Source of the DNA: Patescibacteria group bacterium AH-259-L07
Lineage (GTDB): Bacteria; Patescibacteriota; Patescibacteriia; UBA2591; UBA6264
Length of the DNA stretch: 26,700 nucleotides
Assembly: GCA_027718005.1 (NCBI GenBank)
Contig: JALLOP010000007.1
Span: 1-26,700 of the forward strand
Direction: 5' to 3'
The translations under genes and the position numbers were made by a program. The notes beneath the pieces were generated by a model that saw only the letters and a program-made list of their open reading frames with translations, ran no database searches and was not told the DNA's origin. Shown piece by piece: positions 13,400 to 20,541 of the stretch. Each line of letters starts with the position of its first letter. Positions within the stretch are counted from its first letter, which is position 1.

Positions 13400-14677
13400 T
13401 CACTTCAATTTGTAAAATATTTTTTTCCCAAAACGGAGATCAATATACTGAAGCAGTTCTCTTTGCGATATTTTCCCTTTTAAAATCAATTCTAAATTAG
13501 ATAATTGTTTAGTAAAGTCTACTTCTGAATTAATAAATATTTGCCATCCTTCTGTAGTTGTCATCTCTATTTCATATATATCGCCTTCTTCAGCAATTTC
13601 TATTATAGGAATATGTATGCCGGAATTTGTGAAATATGTGTTATTTATAAAGTCTAGTATATTTTTAAATAGTGTAATTATTGCCTGATCCCTTAGATTT
13701 GTAGCTGTTTTATCATAAAATACTGGCAAGGAGGTGATCTCCTCTTCTTTATCATTTATTATAACTATTGTTTTAAAAGAAGGGGCATTGTTTTCTTTGT
13801 TGTTTTCATTTTTTTCATCTTTTTCTTTCTTGTCATTTTGAGTCGTAAAACGAAGATTATTACGACCCTCATAGATGGTCGCAAAATCTTCAGCATCTTC
13901 ATGACGTCCTTCGAGTGTCGTTAAACCTTGAGCACTGTCTCCCCTACTCTGAACATAGTCGCTCGCTAACGCTCGCGAACTATCTTCTCCATAGGGCTTC
14001 CGCCCTCTGGCGTCGCTCACTTTGTTCGCTCCTGTCACCCCATCGGGGAAACTACGTTTCCCCGCCCCCCTTCCTGTTGTATCAGAAATTTGAAATTCTG
14101 ATACAACGAATGGCACTACAATAAATTCGTTTTCGCTCGGCGGAATAATTACTTGACCGCGAGCATTAAGATAATATTCCCCTCCATCACCATAGATAAC
14201 AAGCTGGGCTACGGGACGAGACTCAGTAATCTTTAATATTAGACGAGCTGGGAGCCATTTTTTATCTAATGTTATAGTCTCAATACGAGAGTCCTGCCCT
14301 ATTATCCCTATTAAGTCGCTTCTACTAAACAAAAATAAATTGCTTTGCGGGAAAAGGTATACATATTTCTTGTTGAGAATAGTATAAACAATATTTTTTA
14401 CCTCATTCTCTGACAGCAAAGACTTTTTATTTACAAATACAACCTCTATATGTTTAATTTGAAAAATACTGGTAAAGAATAATATATAAGAAGTTATTCC
14501 TAAGAGTATCAATATAAATATCCCGGCAGTAAGAATTTTTGTTCTAAAGGTCTTTTTTCTAATAAAATATTCACGGCTGCTTGCGCGACGATCTGCTGGC
14601 ATTGCTCGCCCAAATGCAGCTTTCTTCCTAGCCGGTTTCAACGGCTTTTGGAATTTATATTGAGTCCTGCGTTTCAT
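13400..14677 (-). CDS. ftsQ: FtsQ/DivIB-like division protein with a long insertion
   Basis: This 425-aa bitopic protein belongs to the divisome, where FtsQ/DivIB links early and late division proteins. A basic cytoplasmic tail (1-45) precedes a membrane helix (about 48-70, ILTAGIFILILLGITSYILFF), then a POTRA domain (FQIKHIEVVFVNKKSLLSENEV...LPARLILKITESRPVAQ) and the FtsQ beta domain (YYLNARGQVI; C-terminal GWQIFINSEVDFTKQLSNL). Between these parts lie roughly 100 residues (TTGRGAGKRSFPDG to KKEKDEKNENNKENN) of disordered sequence encoded by hairpin-rich repeat DNA (13838-14107); FtsQ is usually 250-300 aa. ATG at 14677 is preferred over a TTG six codons upstream because the -10 box ends eight bases before it, implying a leaderless message. 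Confidence 0.85.
   Translation of the reverse strand: MKRRTQYKFQKPLKPARKKAAFGRAMPADRRASSREYFIRKKTFRTKILTAGIFILILLGITSYILFFTSIFQIKHIEVVFVNKKSLLSENEVKNIVYTILNKKYVYLFPQSNLFLFSRSDLIGIIGQDSRIETITLDKKWLPARLILKITESRPVAQLVIYGDGGEYYLNARGQVIIPPSENEFIVVPFVVSEFQISDTTGRGAGKRSFPDGVTGANKVSDARGRKPYGEDSSRALASDYVQSRGDSAQGLTTLEGRHEDAEDFATIYEGRNNLRFTTQNDKKEKDEKNENNKENNAPSFKTIVIINDKEEEITSLPVFYDKTATNLRDQAIITLFKNILDFINNTYFTNSGIHIPIIEIAEEGDIYEIEMTTTEGWQIFINSEVDFTKQLSNLELILKGKISQRELLQYIDLRFGKKIFYKLK
13838..14107. repeat. hairpin-rich insertion within ftsQ
   Basis: About 270 bp with base composition unlike the flanks and a chain of hairpins: GTCGTAA/TTACGAC at the low end, AGGGC-TTCC-GCCCT (13993-14006), CGGGGAAAC-TAC-GTTTCCCCG (14044-14064), and GTTGTATCAGAA with TTCTGATACAAC (14076-14107, 12 bp perfect). 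Words such as GCTCGCTAACGCTCGCGAAC resemble the GCGAAGCGAGC type of intergenic repeat in this window. The reading frame stays open across it. Confidence 0.75.
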
Positions 14678-14685
14678 ACTTTCTA

Positions 14686-14714
14686 AGTATATCAAATTTT
14701 ATCTACTCTGCCAA
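14686..14714 (-). promoter_or_regulatory. ftsQ promoter (leaderless)
   Basis: TTGGCA (14709-14714), 17 bp, TATACT (14686-14691) on the minus strand. The ATG lies eight bases after the -10 hexamer, so the first transcribed base is at or next to the start codon. Confidence 0.7.
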
Positions 14715-14722
14715 ATTTACCA

Positions 14723-14751
14723 AATAAAAATCCTGCCCCGTAAGACAGGAT
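14723..14751 (-). terminator. terminator of the amidotransferase gene
   Basis: On the minus strand ATCCTG, a ten-base loop, CAGGAT, then TTTTATTT. It lies 24 bp after the stop of the amidotransferase and just upstream of the ftsQ promoter, so the two genes are separate units. Confidence 0.8.
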
Positions 14752-14774
14752 TGAGATGGCATCAAAGCATATAT

Positions 14775-15515
14775 TTATTTCATCACTATTCGATCAACAA
14801 ATTTTTCTATTAACGTGACAGCTAACGGCGTTTCTTCTAGTGAGTTAATCAACCGATCAAATTCTTTAGGATCTTCAGATGCATACCCTTTATCAGCATA
14901 AAAAACAATTCTTTCAATTAATCTTTTTTTATCAAGATCAGGATGAAACTGCGTAACATATTCCTTCTCACCAGTGCGATACGCGTGTACTGGGCAAAGA
15001 TCACTGTATGCAAGGAGTACCGCGTCTTCTGGTAATTTTGAAGTATAATCTTTGTGTCCGACTTGGGCCTTAAACTCACGCGGCATGTCATAAAATAAAG
15101 GATCTTTTTTGCCTTCTTCTGTCAGCTTAACCGTAATCGTGCCAACTTCCTTTCGCGAAGGATCACTTTTAACTTCACCACCCAGAAGCACTGCCCAGAA
15201 TTGTAAACAAATATTTAATACTGGGAGTCCTTTACTTCTGCATCGATTTGCAACCTGTTCCAGCTGTTTATATACTCGAGGAAATTTTTTCTGAATTTCT
15301 TCCACACTATAATCTCCTGCAGCGCCAATAAACACAGTGTCAAATTTCTCTAAAGAATTTAGGTCAAAATCTTTTTTCAACAAATAATGTGATACAAGTT
15401 GTGCTGGTTTAAGTCTGCCAAACTTAATATAGCAATCATACTCTTGATCGCGCATCTCTTTTGCTTCTCTAAACTGAAGCAGCAATATTTTCAAATCATC
15501 TCGTTTTTTTGCCAT
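14775..15515 (-). CDS. class I glutamine amidotransferase, GMP-synthase-like
   Basis: A 246-aa stand-alone GATase1 domain, the type that hydrolyses glutamine and passes ammonia to a partner. The nucleophile elbow is NICLQFWAVLLGG (Cys near residue 125; the usual GxCxGxQ is altered) and the catalytic His is in TQFHPD (about 200). The domain resembles the amidotransferase part of GMP synthase and YP_-type orphan GATases; no synthetase domain follows. The start at 15515 is chosen because GGAGGG lies eight bases upstream; longer reading frame upstream runs through leader hairpins and is not protein-like. The leader (15560-15637) carries two hairpins. The substrate is unknown, and an inactive or regulatory role is possible given the altered elbow. 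Confidence 0.82.
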   Translation of the reverse strand: MAKKRDDLKILLLQFREAKEMRDQEYDCYIKFGRLKPAQLVSHYLLKKDFDLNSLEKFDTVFIGAAGDYSVEEIQKKFPRVYKQLEQVANRCRSKGLPVLNICLQFWAVLLGGEVKSDPSRKEVGTITVKLTEEGKKDPLFYDMPREFKAQVGHKDYTSKLPEDAVLLAYSDLCPVHAYRTGEKEYVTQFHPDLDKKRLIERIVFYADKGYASEDPKEFDRLINSLEETPLAVTLIEKFVDRIVMK

Positions 15516-15559
15516 AATTTTTTCCCTCCTTTTATCCCCCTTTTTATGTATATAGGACA

Positions 15560-15637
15560 TGTGCCTTCGGCACATAACTAATCTCGGAATTTTGGGAAAA
15601 TCCTTGAAATTATTAATTTCAGGATTTTCAAAATTCC
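15560..15637. promoter_or_regulatory. two hairpins in the amidotransferase leader
   Basis: TGTGCC-TTC-GGCACA (15560-15574) and a longer quasi-palindrome (15586-15637) with arms GGAATTTT...GAAAATCC...GAAATT and its complement, about 24 bp per arm. A minus-strand TATAAT lies next to it (15643-15648), so both hairpins would be at the 5' end of the mRNA, upstream of the SD. Confidence 0.6.
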
Positions 15638-15692
15638 TCAATTATAAAAAAAGAAGGATGAATTAATTAAGTAGTAAAAAGTATACTAGTTC

Positions 15693-17417
15693 TTATTTTT
15701 TCGTCAAGACCTTTAAAAGTCTTGTCAATGGCAAGGTATTAATTATGTCTTTTTTTTCACACCAGCCCCTCCTTGCAGTTAAAACGCCAAACTTCATCAT
15801 ATCAAGCTGATTTGTCGCATGTGCATCAGTAGAAATTACCATTTTCACGCCCCGTTCCACAGCTGATCGTGTATGAATGGCATTTAAATCAAGACGCTGC
15901 CATGAAGCATTTATTTCCAAAATAGTATTTGTTTTTTTAGCTGCTTGTATAACAGTCTCCATATCAAGATTAATTGGTTCGCGTTTATTAATCAAACGTG
16001 CGGTAGGATGTGCAAAAATATGAACATAAGGATTTTCAAGGACTTTAATCACTCGCCTTGTTTGCTCGACTTCAGGCCTCCTAAACCCAGAATGAACTGC
16101 TGCAAGAACTACGTCAAGCCTTTTTAAAACGCTGTCAGGAAGATATAGGTCGCCATTTCTCATAATATCAACTTCTGATCCGGCCAATATTCTAATCCCA
16201 TTTATTTTTTTATCAGCACGCTTGATAGCTTTAATATAGTTTACAATCGTTTTTTTATTTAAGCCTTTGGTAACACCTATTGCAGAAGCATGATCGGTAA
16301 TAGCTATATATTCATATCCTCTTTCCTTTGCCGCCTGAGCCATCTCAAGTATAGTATTATCTGCGTCTGACCATTTAGTATGAACTTGTAAATCGCCCTT
16401 AACATCGCCTGCGTTTATTAGTTTTGGCAATTTCCCTTTCTGAGCTGCTTCAATTTCTCCGTCATCTTCCCGTATTTCGGGAGGAATCCAATCAAGCCCT
16501 ACAGATTGGAATATCTCTTTTTCAGCCCTCCCCCCTATTCTAATAAGTTTGCCTCTTGATTTTTTATATACACCATATTCATTAATTCTCAAGCCCTTGG
16601 CTATGCCCATTTTCCTAATATGAATATTATGGGCTTTAGAGCCAGTAAAATAGTGCATAGCTGCGCCAAAACTTTCTGGTTTTACCACGCGTAAATCTGC
16701 TTCTGGCCCATGTCTTAATATTACCCGTGCCTTAGTTGTTCCTTGAGCAATGACTTTCTCAACTGCATCTAAAGAGGTAAAAAAATCAATTGCTTTTTTA
16801 GGTGTTTTAGAAGTAGCTAAAATATCCATATCTCCTATTGTTTCTCTGCCGCGCCTGATAGAGCCGCATACCGTTACTTTATCAGTTAATCTTGATTGTT
16901 TTAAACTCGTAACAATATCATGGGATAAAAAATACACTTCGCCCAAGGCAAAGCGTTTACGAAATCGTTTATATAACGCAATTCCTCGTAAAATATTTTG
17001 CTCACTTTTCTCTCCCCATCCTTTTAGGATCAGGAGCTTATGTGATTTGACTAATTTTTCAAGTTGAGGAATCGATTTTACTCCAAACTTTTGATAAAAC
17101 AGCTTTACTTTTTTGGGCCCGAGTCCTTCAATATATAATAATTCTAGCACACCAACAGGGATTTTCTTTTTTAATCTTTCAAATGCTTTTGATTTACCTG
17201 TTTCAATAAGTTCTTTAATGTGATCAGCTATAGCCTTGCCAACACCGGGAATCTTTTCTAATTCACCCTTAGCATATATGCTATTAATATTTTCTGTTAA
17301 ATTTTCAATGGCCTGAGCTGCTCGCTGATGTGCAATAATCCGAAATCGATTAGCATCAATAATCTCTAAAATATCAGCGATTTGGTTTAAAATATTTGCT
17401 ATTTCTCTATTGTCCAT
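15693..17417 (-). CDS. polX: DNA polymerase/3'-5' exonuclease PolX
   Basis: This 574-aa family X polymerase fills short gaps during base-excision repair, with a PHP domain acting as a 3'-5' exonuclease or phosphoesterase. The N-terminal helix-hairpin-helix 8-kDa region (1-110) has IPGVGKAIADHIKELI and GLGPKKVKLFYQ. The nucleotidyltransferase core holds GSIRRGRETIGDMDIL (about 185-200) with its GS and DxD metal site, and YFTGSKAHN. The PHP domain begins near 338: DLQVHTKWSDADN, AITDHA, GSEVDI, AAVHSGF, FAHPTARL, EINA, STDAHA, with all expected metal ligands visible. Length is the usual 570-580. The ATG is 5 bp from a dispersed repeat (17423-17510). It is a separate unit from the amidotransferase gene, which lies downstream. 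Confidence 0.96.
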   Translation of the reverse strand: MDNREIANILNQIADILEIIDANRFRIIAHQRAAQAIENLTENINSIYAKGELEKIPGVGKAIADHIKELIETGKSKAFERLKKKIPVGVLELLYIEGLGPKKVKLFYQKFGVKSIPQLEKLVKSHKLLILKGWGEKSEQNILRGIALYKRFRKRFALGEVYFLSHDIVTSLKQSRLTDKVTVCGSIRRGRETIGDMDILATSKTPKKAIDFFTSLDAVEKVIAQGTTKARVILRHGPEADLRVVKPESFGAAMHYFTGSKAHNIHIRKMGIAKGLRINEYGVYKKSRGKLIRIGGRAEKEIFQSVGLDWIPPEIREDDGEIEAAQKGKLPKLINAGDVKGDLQVHTKWSDADNTILEMAQAAKERGYEYIAITDHASAIGVTKGLNKKTIVNYIKAIKRADKKINGIRILAGSEVDIMRNGDLYLPDSVLKRLDVVLAAVHSGFRRPEVEQTRRVIKVLENPYVHIFAHPTARLINKREPINLDMETVIQAAKKTNTILEINASWQRLDLNAIHTRSAVERGVKMVISTDAHATNQLDMMKFGVLTARRGWCEKKDIINTLPLTRLLKVLTKK

Positions 17418-17422
17418 AGAAT

Positions 17423-17510
17423 AAGAACCTGACTCCGTCAGAACCTTGAAATTTGAGAGGAATGATATCTTTATCCAAACTTTAAGAACCTGGCTTCGCC
17501 AGAACCTTGA
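17423..17510 (-). repeat. dispersed AAGAACCT repeat, copy 2 (double hairpin)
   Basis: Two AAGAACCT-hairpin-AGAACCTTGA units flank the common block that ends TTTATCCAAACTTTAAG. The hairpins are CTGAC-TCC-GTCAG (17429-17441) and CTGGC-TTC-GCCAG (17490-17502). An A-T pair in one stem is a G-C pair in the other, a compensatory difference that favours a folded role. It runs opposite to copies at 1048 and 17870. Confidence 0.8.
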
Positions 17511-17535
17511 GATGTAGATTATCTTATTGTCAAAC

Positions 17536-17572
17536 TATAAAAAATCTCCACCTTCTTAATTTCAAGGAGATT
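17536..17572 (-). terminator. terminator of the DUF5679 gene
   Basis: On the minus strand AATCTCC, a loop of 16, GGAGATT, then TTTTATAG. It lies about 110 bp after the DUF5679 stop, beyond the three-way element 17613-17680, and ahead of polX. Confidence 0.7.
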
Positions 17573-17612
17573 CGATCGAAAAATATAGGATATGTAGTCG
17601 TAAAAAGAGTTT

Positions 17613-17680
17613 ACCCTGTTTAAATGCTGCTTCGCAGCAACCCAGCACTTTTTGAAAAGTGCTGGGTTATTTAACAGGGT
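17613..17680. repeat. three-way-junction element (ACCCTGTT closing stem), copy 1
   Basis: Closing stem ACCCTGTTTAAAT with ATTTAACAGGGT encloses two hairpins: GCTGC-TTC-GCAGC and a 14-bp stem AACCCAGCACTTTT/AAAAGTGCTGGGTT. The element starts at the base after the DUF5679 stop codon. A second element at 20542-20599 has the same closing stem but entirely different inner hairpins, and one at 3112-3159 has the same plan with another stem. Confidence 0.8.
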
Positions 17681-17836
17681 TTATGCTTTGCCCAGAATTC
17701 TGAACATTTTTGTCCCACAAGTAGGACAAATGCCGCGAGCAGCTCTACGTTTAGTGCCGCCCTTTCCTTTCATGACGATTTCTTCTTCGTCTTGCATTTC
17801 TCTTTTTGCTCTACATTTCACGCAATATGCTTCCAT
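17681..17836 (-). CDS. DUF5679-type mini zinc-ribbon protein
   Basis: A 51-aa protein too short for most gene finders. It has two paired-cysteine knuckles, MEAYCVKCRAKREM at the start and GICPTCGTKMFRIL at residues about 36-48, around a basic middle (KGKGGTKRRAARG). This is the DUF5679 pattern, common in Patescibacteria; four Cys should bind one zinc. Function is unknown; a nucleic-acid or ribosome-associated role is a guess from charge and size. It has its own promoter (17962-17990) with a leader of about 120 nt through a repeat hairpin, and the three-way element lies immediately after its stop codon. Confidence 0.88.
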   Translation of the reverse strand: MEAYCVKCRAKREMQDEEEIVMKGKGGTKRRAARGICPTCGTKMFRILGKA

Positions 17837-17869
17837 AAGCTTATATAATTAACGATTTAAATACCTTTT

Positions 17870-17962
17870 TAAAGTTTGGATAAAGATATTATTCCTTACA
17901 AACTTCAAGGTTCTGACGAGCTCGTCCCGCCGCAGGCGGGGCGAAGCGAGTCATGGTTCTTA
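17870..17962 (+). repeat. dispersed AAGTTTGG/AAGGTTCT repeat, copy 3 with large hairpin
   Basis: It shares TAAAGTTTGGA, ATATTATTCCTT and CAAACTTCAAGGTTCTGA with copy 1. The inner hairpin is larger: TGAC...GTCA enclosing CCCGCC-GCA-GGCGGG (17926-17940). It lies in the leader of the DUF5679 gene and its GGTTCTTA end adjoins that promoter. Confidence 0.8.
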
Positions 17963-17990
17963 TTGTACCATATATTTGTTCGTAAAACAA
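17962..17990 (-). promoter_or_regulatory. promoter of the DUF5679 gene
   Basis: TTGTTT (17985-17990), 17 bp, TACAAT (17962-17967) on the minus strand. Upstream is ATATCCACA (18009-18017), one base off the TTATCCACA nonamer, next to the stop codon of the M23 gene. Confidence 0.65.
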
Positions 17991-18017
17991 CATGATTTTA
18001 AGCTAAGCTGTGGATAT

Positions 18018-19301
18018 CTATTTATTAAATAATTTAAGAATCGCATCTTTGTAAAACTCAAAATTATCTTTATATATACGAGGGATGGGTTCGGCTTTAT
18101 CAAATTTTTGTAAAAGAGGATTCACTGCCTGGCCATATTTTTCCATGCCATATTCTAAGTGAGGACCAGTCGAACAGCTTCCGGTTGATCCAACAAAACC
18201 AATTACCTGCCCTTGGGTAACTTTTGCTCCGTAGTATATACCTTTGGCATATGAAGATACGTGAGAATAGCGCGTGGTATACACATCATTATGGCGAATA
18301 ATTATTGTTTGTCCAATACACTTTTTCCACCCCGTAAAAATAACGGTTCCGGCACCAGAGGCTTGCACGGGCGTCCCGGTTGCCGCAGCATAATCTATGG
18401 CTAAATGAGGCGTATAAATGCGCCACACAGGATGCAGTCGTTTATACGAAAAACCAGAAGAAATATATTTATAATGAACTGGTGAACGTAAAAATTGGCG
18501 TCGTAAATTTTTCCCATTTAAATCATAATAGTCTTCATTCTCTTCTGGATCTTTAAAATAAACAGCCCAATATTCATTATTTTCGCTTTTATATCTAGCG
18601 AGTAAAACTTTACCCGGACTTACTTCTTTGCCTTTTAAAAATCGTTTTTCATATAAAACATCAAACGTATCCCCTGCTCTGACCTCAAGTCCAAAATCAA
18701 TATCCCACGCAAATATATCAGCCATCTCCATAATGGTTTTATCTTCTAATCCTAGATTTATGCCTGCCATATATAATGAATCCTCAATCGTGCCTGATAC
18801 GCGGGTTACTTCGATATCATACTTATTTCTGTTCTTAGAAGCTGCAAGCCCGTCTGATATTTTTTCAACTTCTAAAAAGCTGTCTTCATCAATATGGTAT
18901 ATCATTTTCTCAAATTCATCTGTCTCAGAATTGAAAAAGCTTTGGATCCTATTACCTGCCTTGATATTAGCTAAATCATACGTATCTTCTGCACTTTCAA
19001 GAATTTCTTGGGTTAATTCAGCGGTAAATCCTAGACTTGCCCCTATATTTGAAAATGCCTCTCCCGGTTTTATAATATGCATAATAGCTCTTGCCGATAT
19101 GCTTTCTTTATTCTGTGTAGTGCTCGCAACAGGCGCAATCTGCATGTGAACTCTTTTGTTTACAATAATACTGCCGCTGATAATAAGGAGAATAAAAATA
19201 ACAATTGCAACTATCGTAAAAATAGTCAAAGAATGGCGAAAAATATGCTCAGAATAAGCAATTTTCGTGTATTGAGACTTTTCCAAGTTTGAAATTCTCA
19301 T
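18018..19301 (-). CDS. membrane-anchored M23 peptidase-like protein (MepM/Csd3 layout)
   Basis: A 427-aa peptidoglycan endopeptidase-like protein. Residues about 27-50 (TIFTIVAIVIFILLIISGSIIV) form a membrane anchor. Residues 75-140 are LysM/OapA-like (IKPGEAFSNIGASLGF...IKAGNRIQ), and a spacer domain follows. The M23 domain (about 290-400) has PHLAIDYAA (zinc His and Asp), RYSHVS, and GSTGSCSTGPHLEYGM. In active M23 enzymes the last motif is GPHLHYE; here the second His of HxH, a zinc ligand, is Glu. Glu can bind zinc, so activity may be altered rather than lost; a regulatory, EnvC-like role is the alternative. The ATG is six bases after a -10 box, implying a leaderless message. Confidence 0.88.
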   Translation of the reverse strand: MRISNLEKSQYTKIAYSEHIFRHSLTIFTIVAIVIFILLIISGSIIVNKRVHMQIAPVASTTQNKESISARAIMHIIKPGEAFSNIGASLGFTAELTQEILESAEDTYDLANIKAGNRIQSFFNSETDEFEKMIYHIDEDSFLEVEKISDGLAASKNRNKYDIEVTRVSGTIEDSLYMAGINLGLEDKTIMEMADIFAWDIDFGLEVRAGDTFDVLYEKRFLKGKEVSPGKVLLARYKSENNEYWAVYFKDPEENEDYYDLNGKNLRRQFLRSPVHYKYISSGFSYKRLHPVWRIYTPHLAIDYAAATGTPVQASGAGTVIFTGWKKCIGQTIIIRHNDVYTTRYSHVSSYAKGIYYGAKVTQGQVIGFVGSTGSCSTGPHLEYGMEKYGQAVNPLLQKFDKAEPIPRIYKDNFEFYKDAILKLFNK

Positions 19302-19307
19302 AAGCTA

Positions 19308-19336
19308 ATTGTATCACATATTTTGAACCTAGGCAA
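19308..19336 (-). promoter_or_regulatory. promoter of the M23 gene (leaderless)
   Basis: TTGCCT (19331-19336), 17 bp, TACAAT (19308-19313) on the minus strand, with ATG six bases beyond the -10 box. The -35 hexamer directly touches the 96-bp element 19337-19432. Confidence 0.65.
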
Positions 19337-19432
19337 GTCCCGTTAGAGGATTGAGGATTTACCTAAATTAACAAATCTTATTGTTTTAAAAACCTTGCGC
19401 ATATTAAAAAGTCTTCTATCCTCTAACGGGAC
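19337..19432. repeat. 96-bp element with 15-bp terminal inverted repeats, copy 2
   Basis: The ends are GTCCCGTTAGAGGAT and its complement ATCCTCTAACGGGAC. They match the ends of 11962-12058 after the outer two or three bases, and the subterminal bases TTGAGGA and TCTTC also match, while the centre does not. CAAGTCC occurs on both sides (19334 and 19432), overlapping the element ends. It lies between the M23 promoter and the sRNA promoter. Confidence 0.75.
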
Positions 19433-19446
19433 AAGTCCACATATAG

Positions 19447-19637
19447 TTATCCACAGGAACGGCATTGACATTTATTTTAATTGTGTTATACTAATAATGA
19501 TCCTGAGGACGATGAGGGGCGTCTAGGGGTCTGCCCAAGCCGGTAAGGCTATGATCGTGGGTACTATTATTGGAGGGCTCCCCTCGACCATGGGGCTGTA
19601 AGTCGGATGATGATCCCGACGAACGCAGCCCCTTTTT
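19447..19637 (+). ncRNA. structured small RNA 1 with promoter and terminator
   Basis: TTATCCACA (19447-19455), nine bases, then TTGACA (19465-19470), 16 bp, TATACT (19487-19492). The transcript should begin near 19499 and end in a strong terminator: GGGGCTG (19592-19598) pairs with CAGCCCC (19626-19632), followed by TTTTT, with an inner GTCGG/CCGAC stem. Other hairpins include AGCC-GGTAA-GGCT and GAGGG-CTC-CCCTC. About 138 nt, GC-rich against an AT-rich background, with no plausible coding frame. It is not 4.5S, tmRNA, RNase P or 6S by motif. It converges on the decayed protease gene. Confidence 0.78.
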
Positions 19638-19680
19638 GCTATAAAAATTCTCCTTCGTTGAAGCTGCGGTGAAACAAAGC

Positions 19681-19711
19681 AAAAATCCCGCTATAAATCA
19701 TCTATAACGGA
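19681..19711 (-). terminator. terminator of the protease pseudogene
   Basis: On the minus strand CCGTTATA, a seven-base loop, TATAGCGG, then GATTTTTGC. It begins about 10 bp after the stop codon of the decayed protease gene. Confidence 0.75.
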
Positions 19712-19720
19712 ATTTAATAC

Positions 19721-20515
19721 TTATTCATTTTGGGATTGTCTCAGATCTGCCTGCGCTTTTTCCAATAAAGGCTTAATCTCGTATGAAGGGACAATAAGTG
19801 CTTGTGTACTATCAGAGTAAAAATACATCCCTTCAAACTGGTTGTCTTTACTCACGACAGCGCCGCCAAAGCCATAAGGGAACTCATACCCCTGTTCTTT
19901 TTTTAACAGTATATATCTGTTATATAAATAAAATCTTTTTTGTTTAGGAATTTCTTCAACACTATTTTTACCAAGAGCCTTTAACACTTTATTTGTATCA
20001 ACGTCGAAAATAGTCCAATCAGCGTCAAATTGCTCTATAGTACTCGATATGGTTTCCACCTCAATAATTATATTGCCTCATCCGGCGTTTCTCGCAGTAT
20101 AAGCGCACTCACCAACGCCTGAGAGCCAAGGACTAAAGAATCTTTAAACGGAAATACATCAGGAAGATATAAAGGACTATCAACATCAAGCCTTACCATA
20201 GCAATTCCTTTATCCCAATCAATCCATTCATCTCGTATTTCTACAAAATAAAACGTATTATTCACTAACATTCTCGCATTTTTGGTTTCAATAGTATATG
20301 AAGGCGTTACAAATAAATTCAATTCTTTATCAACAAAAATTGAGGTTGCTTGAGAAACGCTATCCCCTGCAATAATGAAAAAGGATACAATAGGAAGCGG
20401 CTTGAAATCTGAAAAAGATTGATCAGTGGCCTCTTCTTTTGCAGAAGGACGAATGGCGCAATTCTAGTCCTACTAAAATAAGAAGTATTACAGCTACGAA
20501 TCCTTTTCTTAACAT
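19721..20515 (-). pseudogene. decayed trypsin-like secreted protease, paralogue of the intact gene upstream
   Basis: AGGAGGAG (20522-20529) precedes ATG 20515 and a signal peptide (MLRKGFVAVILLILVGLEL). After about 25 residues the frame shifts; the second frame reads FKPLPIVSFFIIAGDSVSQ...LFVTPSYTIE...DEWIDWDKGIAMVRLDVDSP...DEAI and stops near 20070; a third frame carries FYLYNRYILLKK...FPYGFGGAVV to 19721. These segments align in order with the intact protein at 20906-21901. All three catalytic residues are gone: His of TNAHII reads Tyr, Asp of DADLAII reads Gly, and the Ser of GLSGGAM is missing. Two frameshifts plus triad loss make this a pseudogene, unless the frameshifts are assembly errors in a pseudoprotease. 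Confidence 0.85.
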
Positions 20516-20541
20516 GATATTCTCCTCCTTTCAAAGGGTTT

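Noticed and set aside
17883..17958. A 21-codon frame inside the DUF5679 leader starting just after the -10 box could be a leader peptide.
   Set aside because: It is encoded by the dispersed repeat hairpin and has no conserved-looking content; probably incidental.
19499..19560. CGATGAGG near the start of sRNA 1 suggested a hammerhead ribozyme core.
   Set aside because: The CUGAUGA and GAAA core pairs and the three-stem arrangement are absent.
19491..19682. A 63-codon minus-strand frame over sRNA 1.
   Set aside because: It has no start signal, its composition follows the GC-rich RNA on the other strand, and it crosses the sRNA terminator.
19721..20515. Programmed frameshifting joining the three protease fragments.
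   Set aside because: No slippery heptamer with a following pseudoknot is evident, and the catalytic residues are lost in addition.
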